From UBA2377 sp964429385 (GTDB lineage Bacteria; Verrucomicrobiota; Verrucomicrobiia; Opitutales; Opitutaceae), in the NCBI GenBank assembly GCA_964429385.1, contig CAYSBR010000015.1, positions 1-64,000 on the forward strand: 64,000 nucleotides of DNA, read 5' to 3'. The translations under genes were made by a program, and so were the position numbers. The notes beneath the pieces were generated by a model. That model was not told where the DNA came from. It did not search any database and worked only from the letters and a program-made list of their open reading frames with translations. Below are positions 19,838-28,325 of this stretch, piece by piece. Position 1 is the first letter of the stretch. The number at the start of each line of letters is the position of its first letter.

Positions 19838-20032
19838 GGAGCGGGATCCAATTATGGGTTGGTGGATTTGCTTAGCAAGGAGGCTGTAAAACAGTGGGGT
19901 GACAGCCAAACGGTGAGCCTCTCATTGCTCGGAGCGGCGAAATCACTCTGCGGGATGTGCTGTCGGATCAGAGCCGCTGGCAGGGTTCATGGATAGGTTC
20001 ATACTCCGCCCTGCACCGCAGGTGCAGGGGAA

Positions 20033-20770
20033 TCACTCTTTGACCGGCTCAATCAGGAAGATGACGTGGAGGCGCTCGGTGAGCGTGAGGGGGGCGAGGA
20101 TGTAGCGGTCGGCAGTGGCGGCGTGTTCGCTCTGAATACTGAAGGCGGAGAGGGTGATGATTTCGCCGCTGCCACTGCTGCCAAAGATGGCTCCGTGGAT
20201 CTGGCCGAACGCGATGGGGGAAGCGGCGAAGATGCCGGTGACCCTGGCATCCATGCCGGCGGCGAGGGCTTCGGCTTGGCTGCGCGCGTTGTCCAACGCT
20301 GATCTTTTCAGACGGGAGGCGATTTCACCGGCTTTGCTGGTGGAGGGAATCACTGCGTTCAACGAATCAACCCGCAGTTGGGCCAAGCCATCGACGATCC
20401 GCGGATAAAGCGCAAAATCGGTCAGGCGGACGCTGAAGCTGCGCGCCACCGTGTAGCCGGTGAAGACACGGCGGTTGGAACTGTATTCGTAGTTTTCGTT
20501 GACTGTAAGATCAGGCGCGGTGATCGCGTCGTCCGTGATGCCGAGTTGGGCCAGAAGCTTGAAGACGGCGGCGCTTTTCTCGGATACGCCCGCCTTGGCT
20601 TTCGCCTGATCCCGGTCAACGAGGTTGATCCCAAAGTCCAGGGTGAGGGTGTCGGGAGCGATTTTTTCCTCGGCGGCACCTTGCACGTAAACGTAAGGGG
20701 TGGAGGGGAGCCCGCTGGCGAAGACCGGACCGGTGATGAGCAGGAACAGGGGCAGGAGTAGCTTTTTCAT
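20033..20770 (-). CDS. SIMPL-domain (DUF541/YggE-like) exported protein
   Basis: Encodes 245 residues from ATG 20770, which starts a clear signal peptide (MKKLLLPLFLLITGPVFASG). An upstream ATG at 20809 would hide it. The mature protein shows the family pattern: VQGAAEEKIAPDTLTLDFGI, an alternating charged helix, YTVARSFSVRLTD, then KRSALDNARSQAEALAAGM. SIMPL proteins such as YggE are periplasmic, oligomeric and of poorly known role, linked to oxidative stress in E. coli. The stop is followed by no clear terminator. It is 70 bases from the yebC stop and on the same strand. Confidence 0.82.
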   Translation of the reverse strand: MKKLLLPLFLLITGPVFASGLPSTPYVYVQGAAEEKIAPDTLTLDFGINLVDRDQAKAKAGVSEKSAAVFKLLAQLGITDDAITAPDLTVNENYEYSSNRRVFTGYTVARSFSVRLTDFALYPRIVDGLAQLRVDSLNAVIPSTSKAGEIASRLKRSALDNARSQAEALAAGMDARVTGIFAASPIAFGQIHGAIFGSSGSGEIITLSAFSIQSEHAATADRYILAPLTLTERLHVIFLIEPVKE

Positions 20771-20840
20771 GGGTGAGGTTATCTGTGGAAATCCGGCAAT
20801 CCGAAGCACTACACAGGGTGTTGACCGGGCCGCCCGGGGG

Positions 20841-21572
20841 TCACTTTACCGCAGCCCAGACGCGCTGGACGTCATCGTGCTCTTCCAGGGCTTGGAGAAA
20901 CTCACCGACTTCGGTGCGGGCGGCGTCGTCCAGCGCGGGGAACGTTTTGGCGACGTAGCCGATTTCACTGGTGATGACCGTCCAGCCGTGGTCCTTCAGC
21001 CAGGTGGAGACGGTATGGACGGAGGTGCGCTCAGTGACAAAACGGGCGCCGGCATGATTCTCCGGGATATCGTCGTTTTGCTCGGGGGTGAGGGTTTCGA
21101 AATCGTTCGCTCCAGCCTCAATGGCGGCCGCTTCAAGGTCACTCGCGGCATCGGGGTGGTAGGCCTCGACGAGGCCGACGTGTTCGAAGAGGAACTTGTT
21201 GCTCCCGGCGTTGCCGAGGACGCCTTTCTTGAAGAGCACGCGCATCTCGGGCGCGGTGCGCTGGTGGTTGTCGGTGTACACTTCGACGATGACCGGCACC
21301 TTGTGCGGGGCGTAACCCTCGAAGGCCACGTGTTCGAGGGCGCTTTTCTCTCCGCCGGTGCCGGCGCCCTTGGCGATGGCGCGCTCGATCACGTCGCGCG
21401 TGACACTGGCTTTCTTGGCTTTTTCCACCGCGGCGAAGAGGCGCGCGTTGGCGTTAAGATCGGGGCCGCCGAGCTTGGCGGCGACCGTGATCTCTTTGGT
21501 CATTTTCCCGGCGACCTTGCTTTTTTTCTCGTTAACGATCGCTCGTTTTGCGTGCAGCCATTGGCGTCCCAT
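20841..21572 (-). CDS. yebC: YebC/PmpR (TACO1-type) family regulator
   Basis: Encodes 243 residues from ATG 21572 (MGRQWLHAKRAI), matching the family length and its usual MxxxxWxxxK opening; the frame continues to 21674 without similarity. Conserved elements are ARLFAAVEKAKKASVTRDVIERAIAKG, YEGYAPHKVPVIVEVYTDN-like, FKKGVLGNAG and the acidic C-terminal LDDAARTEVGEFLQALEEHDDVQRVW. Family members were described as transcription regulators and more recently as ribosome-associated factors that ease translation of difficult peptides. It is divergent from the carbonic anhydrase gene across about 100 bases. Confidence 0.9.
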   Translation of the reverse strand: MGRQWLHAKRAIVNEKKSKVAGKMTKEITVAAKLGGPDLNANARLFAAVEKAKKASVTRDVIERAIAKGAGTGGEKSALEHVAFEGYAPHKVPVIVEVYTDNHQRTAPEMRVLFKKGVLGNAGSNKFLFEHVGLVEAYHPDAASDLEAAAIEAGANDFETLTPEQNDDIPENHAGARFVTERTSVHTVSTWLKDHGWTVITSEIGYVAKTFPALDDAARTEVGEFLQALEEHDDVQRVWAAVK

Positions 21573-21672
21573 GGCGCCGAGTTTGCGGGCGGAGGCGGGG
21601 CAGGCAATGCGGAAGCGAGGATTTTGAATCGGGGATGGACATTCGCTTTTCGGCCGGAACCATCGGGCGCGC

Positions 21673-22317
21673 ATGAAGAACCTCAGTCACCTGTTCGAGC
21701 AGAACAAGGCTTGGGCGGATGCCATCCGGGCTAAGGATCCCGATTTTTTTTCGAAACTGTCCCGGCAGCAATCGCCGGAATACCTGTGGATCGGCTGTTC
21801 GGACAGCCGCGTGCCGGCCAACGAGATCATCGGCCTGTTGCCCGGCGAGGTGTTTGTGCACCGCAACGTCGCCAACGTGGTTGTGCATACGGACCTGAAT
21901 TGTCTCTCCGTCATCCAGTATGCGGTGGATGTGCTGAAAGTGCGCCACATCATGGTGGTCGGCCATTACGGCTGCGGTGGTGTGCGCGCGGCGTTGCGCT
22001 GCGACAAAGTGGGCCTGGCGGACAACTGGCTGCGCCACGTGCAGGATGTGCGCGACAAGCACGACGGCTGTCTGTGCCGGCTGCCCGACGAGATTTCCCG
22101 CAGCGCGCGGCTCTGCGAATTCAACGTCATCGAGCAGGTCTATAATGTCTGCCATACCTCCATCGTTTGCGAGGCCTGGGATCGGGGCCAGTCGCTGACC
22201 ATCCATGGCTGGATCTATGGACTGCAGGACGGCTTGCTGCGAAATCTGAATGTGACGGCGACGAGCACGAAGGAAGCCAAGGCGGTTTACGCGACCGCCG
22301 TGGCATCGTTGAGCTGA
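21673..22317 (+). CDS. can: beta-class carbonic anhydrase
   Basis: Encodes 214 residues, close to the E. coli Can length. It hydrates carbon dioxide to bicarbonate. The zinc ligands Cys42, His98 and Cys101 and the Asp44-Arg46 dyad are visible in IGCSDSRVP and VVGHYGCGGV, at the same numbering as E. coli Can. The substrate-channel segment HRNVANVV is present. The C-terminal part (FNVIEQV, GWIYGLQDG) also matches. No signal peptide, so cytoplasmic, most likely serving bicarbonate-dependent carboxylases and pH balance. It is convergent with efp, with a hairpin between. Confidence 0.95.
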   Translation: MKNLSHLFEQNKAWADAIRAKDPDFFSKLSRQQSPEYLWIGCSDSRVPANEIIGLLPGEVFVHRNVANVVVHTDLNCLSVIQYAVDVLKVRHIMVVGHYGCGGVRAALRCDKVGLADNWLRHVQDVRDKHDGCLCRLPDEISRSARLCEFNVIEQVYNVCHTSIVCEAWDRGQSLTIHGWIYGLQDGLLRNLNVTATSTKEAKAVYATAVASLS

Positions 22318-22359
22318 GAAGAGGGCGACGCACTCTTCCAGCGCCTGCGCGTAGGGCAC

Positions 22360-22386
22360 AAAAAACCCGCGGCGCGGGCCGCGGGT
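22360..22386 (-). terminator. intrinsic terminator of efp
   Basis: On the minus strand ACCCGCGGC pairs with GCCGCGGGT across a 4-base loop and is followed by six T residues (plus-strand AAAAAA at 22360-22365). It lies 27 bases past the efp stop. Confidence 0.8.
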
Positions 22387-22412
22387 CTGGCAAGACGGGA
22401 CGATGGCTGGAC

Positions 22413-22970
22413 TCAGGCGCGGCCGAGGTAGCTGCCATCAATGGTGCTGACCTTGATGATCTCGCCTTCCTTGATGAAGAGCGGCACTTGGACGACGAGG
22501 CCGGTCTCCAGCTTGGCGGGCTTCTGCACGTTGCTGGCGGTATCACCCTTGATGCCGTCGGCGGACTCAGTGACCTTCAGCGCGACGGTCGAGGGAAGGT
22601 CCACCGAGAGGGGGCGCTCGTCCACGAGGAGTACGTCCACCTTGCCGCCAGCGGTGAGATAATTCTTCACGTCGCCCAGGGTTTGTTCGGAGAGTTCGAC
22701 CTGCTCGAAGGTTTCCGGATCCATGAAGGCGTAGGTGTCGCGATCCGCATAGCTGAACTCCAGGGTCTTGCGCTCGGTGGGAAGGACCTCGACGCTGTCG
22801 GTGGAGGCGAAGCGCTGGTCGAGCGCCTTGCCGTAACGGAGGTTGCGCATCTTGATCTGCACGAACGCGCGGAGATTGCCGGGCGTGCGGTGCTGGGTTT
22901 CCATGACGAGGTGCGGCTCACCGTTGAACTTGATGACCTGACCTCTGCGGATGTCGTTGGCTGCGGGCAT
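22413..22970 (-). CDS. efp: elongation factor P with an asparagine loop tip
   Basis: Encodes 185 residues: an N-terminal KOW-like domain (1-64), a central OB domain (65-128) and a C-terminal OB domain (129-185), ending with the conserved GEIIKVSTIDGSYLGRA-like signature. EF-P enters the ribosomal E site and rescues stalling at consecutive prolines. The loop that reaches the peptidyl centre reads HRTPGNLRAF, so the tip residue is Asn32 where E. coli has the beta-lysylated Lys and EarP-type proteins have Arg. The factor is therefore either unmodified or modified by an unlisted route. No EpmA/B or EarP gene is in the window. Starts at ATG 22970. Confidence 0.95.
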   Translation of the reverse strand: MPAANDIRRGQVIKFNGEPHLVMETQHRTPGNLRAFVQIKMRNLRYGKALDQRFASTDSVEVLPTERKTLEFSYADRDTYAFMDPETFEQVELSEQTLGDVKNYLTAGGKVDVLLVDERPLSVDLPSTVALKVTESADGIKGDTASNVQKPAKLETGLVVQVPLFIKEGEIIKVSTIDGSYLGRA

Positions 22971-23102
22971 TGATTGTAGGGATGGCGGTTTTGTGTGTTA
23001 AAAGGGGTGACCGAGTAAGGGATGGAGCGCGGACCTGTCAAGGCCGGCGCCATCTCGGGGCTTGCGCTCGCCCCTGCGGGTTACCGAGACTCGCCCGACT
23101 CT

Positions 23103-24428
23103 ATGAAACAACGCACTTTGGCCCGCCCGGTCTCCCTCACGGGCAGCGCGCTCCACACCGGCGAAGCCGTCACCCTCACGCTGAAACCCGCTCCCGTGGA
23201 TCACGGCATCGTTTTCAAGCGCATTGATCTGAACGGCGCGCCTGAGTTGAGCCCGCGGGTGGATCAGGTGACGGACCTCGTCCGCGCCACCACCATTCAG
23301 AGCGGCCACGCCAAGATTCACACCGTCGAGCACGTGCTCAGCGCCCTGCATGGCTGCGGGGTGGACAACGTCCTGATCGAGATGAACGCCTCCGAGCCGC
23401 CGATCATGGACGGTTCGGCGCGGCCCTTCGTGAATCTGATCCTTGAGGGTGAACCGGTGGAGCAGGACAAGGACCGCGAGTATTTCACGCTCGATGCGCC
23501 CGTGTCTGTCACGCGCGGCGATTCATCAATCATCGCCCTGCCGGCTGACGAGCTGAAGATCTCCTGCACCTCGGCCGACAACCGCGGCATCCACACGCAG
23601 CACCTGTCGCTCTCGATCGATCCGGATGCCTACATCACCCAGGTGGCGGCGGCGCGCACCTTCACGATCTACGAAGACATCGAAGAGCTCCTCAAGCTGG
23701 GAAAGATCAAGGGCGGCTCGCTCGACTGCGCCGTCGTGATCAAGGGCGACAAGATCATCTCCAAGGAGCCCCTGCGCTTCAAGGACGAGTTCGTGCGCCA
23801 CAAGATCCTTGATATCATCGGTGACGTGATGCTGCTCGGCCTGCCGCTGAAGGCGCACATCATCGCCACGCGTCCCGGCCACGCGATCAATGCGGAGCTG
23901 ACCAAGGCGCTTTTCGCGCAGTTGCAGGAGCGAAAGAAGGGCCCGAAGAAAAAGGCGCGGCCCGCCACCGTGCTGCCCTCGGAAACCTCCCTCGATATCC
24001 GGCGCATTCTCGACACGATCCCGCATCGCTACCCGTTTGTGATGATCGACCGCGTGGTCGAGTTCATCGGCGATGATGAACTTGTGGCGATCAAGAATGT
24101 GACGATCAACGAACCCTATTTCATGGGGCACTTCCCGTCGAATCCCGTCATGCCCGGCGTGCTCCAGCTTGAGGCCATGGCGCAGGCGGCGGGCATCATC
24201 TTGTTGCGCAAGACGGCGAAGGCCGGGCGCACGGCCTTCTTCATGAGCGCCGACAAGGTCAAATTCCGCAAACCTGTGCGGCCCGGTGACCAGATCATTA
24301 TCAACGCCAAGATCACCAAGACCCGCGGCGAGAAGCTCGCCATCGCCGAGTGCAACTGCACCGTGGACGGGCAGGTCGCCTCCTCGGCCGAGGTGATGTT
24401 CGGCGTGGTCGAGGAGGGGGAGGAATAA
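23103..24428 (+). CDS. lpxC-fabZ: bifunctional UDP-3-O-acyl-N-acetylglucosamine deacetylase / 3-hydroxyacyl-ACP dehydratase
   Basis: Encodes 441 residues from ATG 23103 (MKQRTLARPVSLTG), with no good ribosome binding site; an in-frame ATG at 23022 adds unrelated sequence. Residues 1-285 are LpxC, the committed zinc deacetylase of lipid A synthesis, with the HTGEAV, TVEHVLSALHG, MDGSARPFV and HKILDIIGDVMLLG elements that hold the zinc ligands. Residues 296-441 are FabZ, the hotdog-fold dehydratase of fatty acid elongation, with GHFPSNPVMPGVLQLEAMAQ carrying the catalytic His and Glu. A lysine-rich linker (KKGPKKKARP) joins them. The same fusion is known in Bacteroidetes. Both halves use 3-hydroxyacyl chains, so the fusion balances the two pathways. 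lpxA follows after 7 bases. Confidence 0.95.
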   Translation: MKQRTLARPVSLTGSALHTGEAVTLTLKPAPVDHGIVFKRIDLNGAPELSPRVDQVTDLVRATTIQSGHAKIHTVEHVLSALHGCGVDNVLIEMNASEPPIMDGSARPFVNLILEGEPVEQDKDREYFTLDAPVSVTRGDSSIIALPADELKISCTSADNRGIHTQHLSLSIDPDAYITQVAAARTFTIYEDIEELLKLGKIKGGSLDCAVVIKGDKIISKEPLRFKDEFVRHKILDIIGDVMLLGLPLKAHIIATRPGHAINAELTKALFAQLQERKKGPKKKARPATVLPSETSLDIRRILDTIPHRYPFVMIDRVVEFIGDDELVAIKNVTINEPYFMGHFPSNPVMPGVLQLEAMAQAAGIILLRKTAKAGRTAFFMSADKVKFRKPVRPGDQIIINAKITKTRGEKLAIAECNCTVDGQVASSAEVMFGVVEEGEE

Positions 24429-24435
24429 GGCCGCC

Positions 24436-25224
24436 ATGGCGGTGCATATTCATCCTTCCGCCGTGGTGGAGCCGGGCGCGCAGCTCGGCGACGGCGTGGA
24501 GATCGGACCCTTCGCCTACGTCGGTGCCGCGGTCACGCTCGGTGCCGGCACCCGACTGCATCACCATGCCGCGGTGGAGGGCTTCACGGCGCTCGGCGCG
24601 GGCTGCGAGGTGTTTCCCCATGCCTGTATCGGAGGCAAGACCCAGGACCTGAAGTTCAAGGGCGGGCGGCCGGGGCTGCGGGTGGGCGACCGCAATGTTT
24701 TCCGCGAATACGTCAGCGTGCACGCGGCCACGAACGACGGGGATTTCACCGTGATCGGGTCCGACAACACCGTGCTGGCCTACAGCCACATCGCGCACGA
24801 CTGCGTGCTCGGCAACCACATCGTGATGAGCAATGCCGTTTCGATGGCGGGGCACGTCATCGTCGAGGACCATGTCGTGATCGGCGGCGTGGCGGGCATC
24901 CATCAGTTTTGCCGGGTCGGGGCCTACGCGATGCTTTCCGCCATGGCCAAGCTCGTGCAGGACCTGCCGCCTTATTTCATCGCCGATGGCACGCCTGCCG
25001 CGGTGCGCACCTTCAACAAAGTCGGCCTGGAGCGCAACGGCCACACGGCGGAGCAGATCGAGCGGGTGAAGCAGGTTTTCCGTATCCTTTACCGCGACGG
25101 CCTCAACCGTACCCAGGCACTGGAAAAACTGGCGGCGCATCCCGCCGCCGGCACGGCCGAGTTTCAACGCGTGATCAATTTTGCCCGGGCGGGTGAACGC
25201 GGGCTGGCGCCGGGAACCAGCTGA
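24436..25224 (+). CDS. lpxA: acyl-[ACP]--UDP-N-acetylglucosamine O-acyltransferase
   Basis: Encodes 262 residues, the usual LpxA length. It adds a 3-hydroxyacyl chain to UDP-GlcNAc, the first step of lipid A synthesis. The N-terminal two thirds is a left-handed beta-helix of hexapeptide repeats starting IHPSAVVEPGAQLGDGVEIGP. The catalytic-His region is seen in YSHIAHDCVLGNHIVMSNAV, and GGVAGIHQFCRVG follows. The C-terminal helices hold the VGLERNGHTAEQIERVKQ family segment. It sits directly behind lpxC-fabZ as in many Gram-negative genomes with this fusion, and only 5 bases before the BNR gene. Confidence 0.96.
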   Translation: MAVHIHPSAVVEPGAQLGDGVEIGPFAYVGAAVTLGAGTRLHHHAAVEGFTALGAGCEVFPHACIGGKTQDLKFKGGRPGLRVGDRNVFREYVSVHAATNDGDFTVIGSDNTVLAYSHIAHDCVLGNHIVMSNAVSMAGHVIVEDHVVIGGVAGIHQFCRVGAYAMLSAMAKLVQDLPPYFIADGTPAAVRTFNKVGLERNGHTAEQIERVKQVFRILYRDGLNRTQALEKLAAHPAAGTAEFQRVINFARAGERGLAPGTS

Positions 25225-25229
25225 GCGCC

Positions 25230-26486
25230 ATGGCGGACGCATTCCTGCTTTCCTCCACGGGCAGCGGACGTGCGACCGCCTATATCGAGTCGCCTAAAAT
25301 CATCACTTTTCGCGGCAAGACCCACGTCACGTGGCTCGATTCGCCGCCGGAGGGATTCCGGATCAGGATACGCACCCTCGATCATGTGACCGGGCGCTGG
25401 AGCGATGTGGTGACCGTTGGTGAAGCCGTGGACAATCACGGTGGTCCCGCGCTCACCGTGGATGCCGCCGGGTATCTGCACATTGTCTATTACTCGCATC
25501 ATCACCCGTTTCGCTATCACCGCTCTGTGCGGCCCAACGACGCCTCGGAGTGGGGCGCGATGGAGCAGTTCGGCGCCGATCTGACTTATCCGACCCTGGT
25601 CTGCGCCCGGGATGGCACGCTTATCCTCACCGCGCGGCGTTCCTATGAACAGGAACCCTGGGAGCTGGAACTCTGGCGCAAGCCGCCCGGTGCGGTCTGG
25701 ACGCGCCAGGGCCCGATCCTGAAATCGCAACGCCTCGGCTACAGCCAGTATGCCGCGTCAATGGCGTGGGCGCCGGATCATTGCGGGCTGGTGCTCACGT
25801 TTCGCGTTTACGAGCAACCGACCTGGGACACGCCACCGGTTTCCCATACCTGGGTGGGCACCATGCGCAGCCCGGATGAAGGCCGTACCTGGCAGAGATT
25901 CGATGGCACGCCGGTCACGCTCCCCGCGACCCTCGACACGGCCGACGTGATTTATCGCACGGAGTCCGCCGCCGGCGATGTGGCGGAGGCGGGCGCCACG
26001 GTGCTGGATTCGGCTGGCCGGCCGTATATCGCCTACAGTCAGCGCGGAGCGCATACGGCGCGGGCTTATCTGGCCGCACCGGCCGGAGCGGGCGGCTGGG
26101 ATCATGTGCCCTTGAATCCGTTCCTGCCGGCTGAGCTGCGCCAGCACGCGCTCATCATGTCCGGGGGCATGGTGATGACCGGTGATGGTCGTCTTATCAT
26201 GATCGCGGCCCTGGCGGACCTCTCCGATGGCGGCGAATACTGGGGCCACTCGAGCCTGCGCCTTGTGGGCTTTGAGTCTTCCGATGGCGGTCGGACTTTT
26301 ACGGCCGACCTCCTTGGAGGCGGCATCCCTGGCGAACCGCAATGGCTGCCCAGCGTCGAACGCGCGACGGGCTTCAACGAGCGGTCGGCGATTCCCGGCG
26401 TGATCTACACCGAAGGCGGCAGTGGCGCCGGCTTGAGTGATATGCTCAATAACCGGGTGCTTTGGCGGCGCCTGGCGCGCGGGTAA
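25230..26486 (+). CDS. BNR-4-type beta-propeller protein (sialidase/ulvan-lyase-like fold)
   Basis: Encodes 418 residues. Several blades carry BNR/Asp-box-like turns (SPDEGRTWQ near 215, SSDGGRTF near 350), and the segment DNHGGPALTVDAAGYLHIVYYSHHHPFRYHRS (start near 68) resembles the BNR-4 family that includes ulvan-lyase-type propellers; the clustered histidines could be catalytic. No signal peptide is visible, so the protein may be cytoplasmic, unlike most such enzymes. It starts 5 bases after lpxA and is probably translated from the same mRNA, which is odd for a sugar-acting propeller. Substrate and activity are unknown; an Asp-box propeller alone does not prove enzyme activity. Confidence 0.68.
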   Translation: MADAFLLSSTGSGRATAYIESPKIITFRGKTHVTWLDSPPEGFRIRIRTLDHVTGRWSDVVTVGEAVDNHGGPALTVDAAGYLHIVYYSHHHPFRYHRSVRPNDASEWGAMEQFGADLTYPTLVCARDGTLILTARRSYEQEPWELELWRKPPGAVWTRQGPILKSQRLGYSQYAASMAWAPDHCGLVLTFRVYEQPTWDTPPVSHTWVGTMRSPDEGRTWQRFDGTPVTLPATLDTADVIYRTESAAGDVAEAGATVLDSAGRPYIAYSQRGAHTARAYLAAPAGAGGWDHVPLNPFLPAELRQHALIMSGGMVMTGDGRLIMIAALADLSDGGEYWGHSSLRLVGFESSDGGRTFTADLLGGGIPGEPQWLPSVERATGFNERSAIPGVIYTEGGSGAGLSDMLNNRVLWRRLARG

Positions 26487-26515
26487 GGCGCTCTCATCCT
26501 CACGGACGAGGGCTT

Positions 26516-27019
26516 TTACGGCATCGGATGCAAACTGCACGCAAACGAAACGCCGCCCCGTTTATCCCATGGAAAAACTTGGGACAGGGTGCGAACCGGT
26601 TGGCGGCGGGTGAATTGCTGAAAGCCCGTGGCGTGAAACGCGAACGACCCTTCCTGGCAGTCGAACCGCCACCGCCACTCTTTTTCTTTTCCGCTGTGAT
26701 CCGCGTGCCCCGGCCTGCCCGCATCTTCCCGGCTCAGGGTGCCAATCTCGAAACCCAAGCCGTGTTCGATTGATGCGGAAAAGGAGTGGACGTTCGCGAA
26801 TACCAGCGTGCAGGGCGCCATCCAGAAAGTGAAGTGGCTCTCCGGCGGTTCCGGGTTCACCCAGGCGAACAGGTAGTCAATATCCAGCAGGAGTTCATCC
26901 TGCTCAATGTTGAAGGCCAGCGCGTGCACATGAACATCATGCCAGCTCATCCGGTCGAAGTCGGCCTCCGTCCAGATCGTTTTCTCAAGCTTGAAGGGTG
27001 TGTTGGGTGAGAGGGCCAT
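26516..27019 (-). CDS. uncharacterised 167-residue protein
   Basis: I do not recognise a named family with confidence. The product begins MALSPNTPFKLEKTIWTE and has a compact N-terminal region with SWHDVHVHALAF near 25-36 and LLLDIDYLFAWVNPEPPE near 43-60, rich in Trp, His and Asp, followed by FTFWMAPCTLVFANVH. Such WHDxxxH...DIDYxFxW patterns occur in small uncharacterised proteins, some of them in immunity-protein settings. No signal peptide or membrane segment. It is convergent with the BNR gene. Base composition is somewhat lower in GC downstream of its start (27020-27160). Probably a real cytosolic protein. Confidence 0.6.
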   Translation of the reverse strand: MALSPNTPFKLEKTIWTEADFDRMSWHDVHVHALAFNIEQDELLLDIDYLFAWVNPEPPESHFTFWMAPCTLVFANVHSFSASIEHGLGFEIGTLSREDAGRPGHADHSGKEKEWRWRFDCQEGSFAFHATGFQQFTRRQPVRTLSQVFPWDKRGGVSFACSLHPMP

Positions 27020-27185
27020 TTTAAGCCGGGTTCATGCGATTAAAACCATGAAGGGAGCCCGCAATCTTCCATAGATCATGGTAATCATGATAAAATTGAA
27101 GGCTCATTTTACCCTGCGAGGATCGGCGATGGGCAAGGGGTGCGCGAGACACGAATGAGCTTAAAAATGCTTCTCATGGGATTGC

Positions 27186-28325
27186 TCATTGCAGCACGCG
27201 GCCCACGGGTTGGCGGAGGCCGAAGACGACGGGGAGGAGGCTGAGCAGGGCGCCGAGGGCGAGCCAGCGGGCCTGCTGCCAGACGAGGGGCGAGGCGTAG
27301 GGATCGAAGGTTGTGCGCTGCAGGAGGGCGGGTTCGAAACCGGCGAGGCCGAAGAGCCAGGCGTGAAGCGTCGAGAGAACCCAGATGGCGAGCAGCACGG
27401 CGGCGGCGGTGAGAAGAAGGGCTTCGACGGCGTAGCGGATGACGATGAGCGGGGCCGGGGCGCCGAAGCTGCGGAGGAGGGCGGCGACGAAACGGTTCTG
27501 GCGGTATTCGAGGACGGCGATGGAGCCGAAGACGAGGGCGACAACGATGCCGCCAAGAAGGCCCGCGCCGGTTTGGGCGCGCTGCTGCAGCTGGCGCAGG
27601 TCGGCGAGCTCGCTGAGCAGCGCCTCGGGACTCTGCACCTGGGCGTGCGTGCGGTGTTCCAATTCGAGCAGGGTGCGCACGGCGGCGGCGAGCGTGGGCA
27701 GGTTGCCGCCGTGGGTGAGGAGGAGGGCGGTTTCAAACCAGCCGGTTTCGAGCCAGCTGTGGCCGATGGAGGCGGGGACCAGTACGAGTGGCTGGTGGGC
27801 GCCATGACGCTGCAACCAGGCCGGAGTCCGGAGCACGATGGCGGGATAGTCGCGCCCATCAAGGGTCACGCGCAGGGGCAGGCCGTCGGGCAGCTGCGGA
27901 TTGATGACATGAACGGGAGTCGCGGGGGCGGTGGCCAGCAACGATGCGAGCGCGGGCAGGGTATCGTCATCATAAACGAGGACGAGGAGGTCGCGTCCGA
28001 ATTCATCCTCGGCGCGCGGGGCGACCTGGCGCAGGGCGATGAGATCGGCATGGGGCGCGGCGGAGCGAAGCAAGTGGCCGAGAGATGGGTGCGTGTGGCG
28101 GTCGCTGGTCACGGATTCCGTGACCACGATTACGTCGGCGCCCATGCGGGCGACGCGGACTTCCAACGAGCGCTCGGCGAGCCGGAGGGCGCTCTGGGCC
28201 AGCAGCATGAGACCGGCGAGGAGCACGCCGACGGCGAGCCGGGCGAGCACCGCGCCGGGCGTCTCAAGCCAGCGCGACCAGATGTCTTTCCACAGGTAGA
28301 AAGCGGTTAAAATCCAGGCTTTCAT
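27186..28325 (-). CDS. FtsX-like ABC transporter permease (MacB-type export system)
   Basis: Encodes 379 residues from ATG 28325; the frame upstream to 28397 lies inside the ATPase gene. A first membrane helix near 22-45 is followed by a large periplasmic domain (about 46-265), then three hydrophobic segments near 270-290, 305-335 and 355-378. This is the FtsX/MacB permease topology. The periplasmic part begins with a VRVARMGADVIVVTE segment typical of the MacB-PCD domain. The gene overlaps the ATPase gene by 62 bases. With the ATPase, adaptor and outer-membrane factor it should form a complete tripartite exporter; cargo unknown. Confidence 0.85.
   Translation of the reverse strand: MKAWILTAFYLWKDIWSRWLETPGAVLARLAVGVLLAGLMLLAQSALRLAERSLEVRVARMGADVIVVTESVTSDRHTHPSLGHLLRSAAPHADLIALRQVAPRAEDEFGRDLLVLVYDDDTLPALASLLATAPATPVHVINPQLPDGLPLRVTLDGRDYPAIVLRTPAWLQRHGAHQPLVLVPASIGHSWLETGWFETALLLTHGGNLPTLAAAVRTLLELEHRTHAQVQSPEALLSELADLRQLQQRAQTGAGLLGGIVVALVFGSIAVLEYRQNRFVAALLRSFGAPAPLIVIRYAVEALLLTAAAVLLAIWVLSTLHAWLFGLAGFEPALLQRTTFDPYASPLVWQQARWLALGALLSLLPVVFGLRQPVGRVLQ

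Noticed and set aside
22365..22386. terminator for the carbonic anhydrase gene from the same hairpin
   Set aside because: In the plus orientation no T run follows the stem, so only the efp direction is supported.
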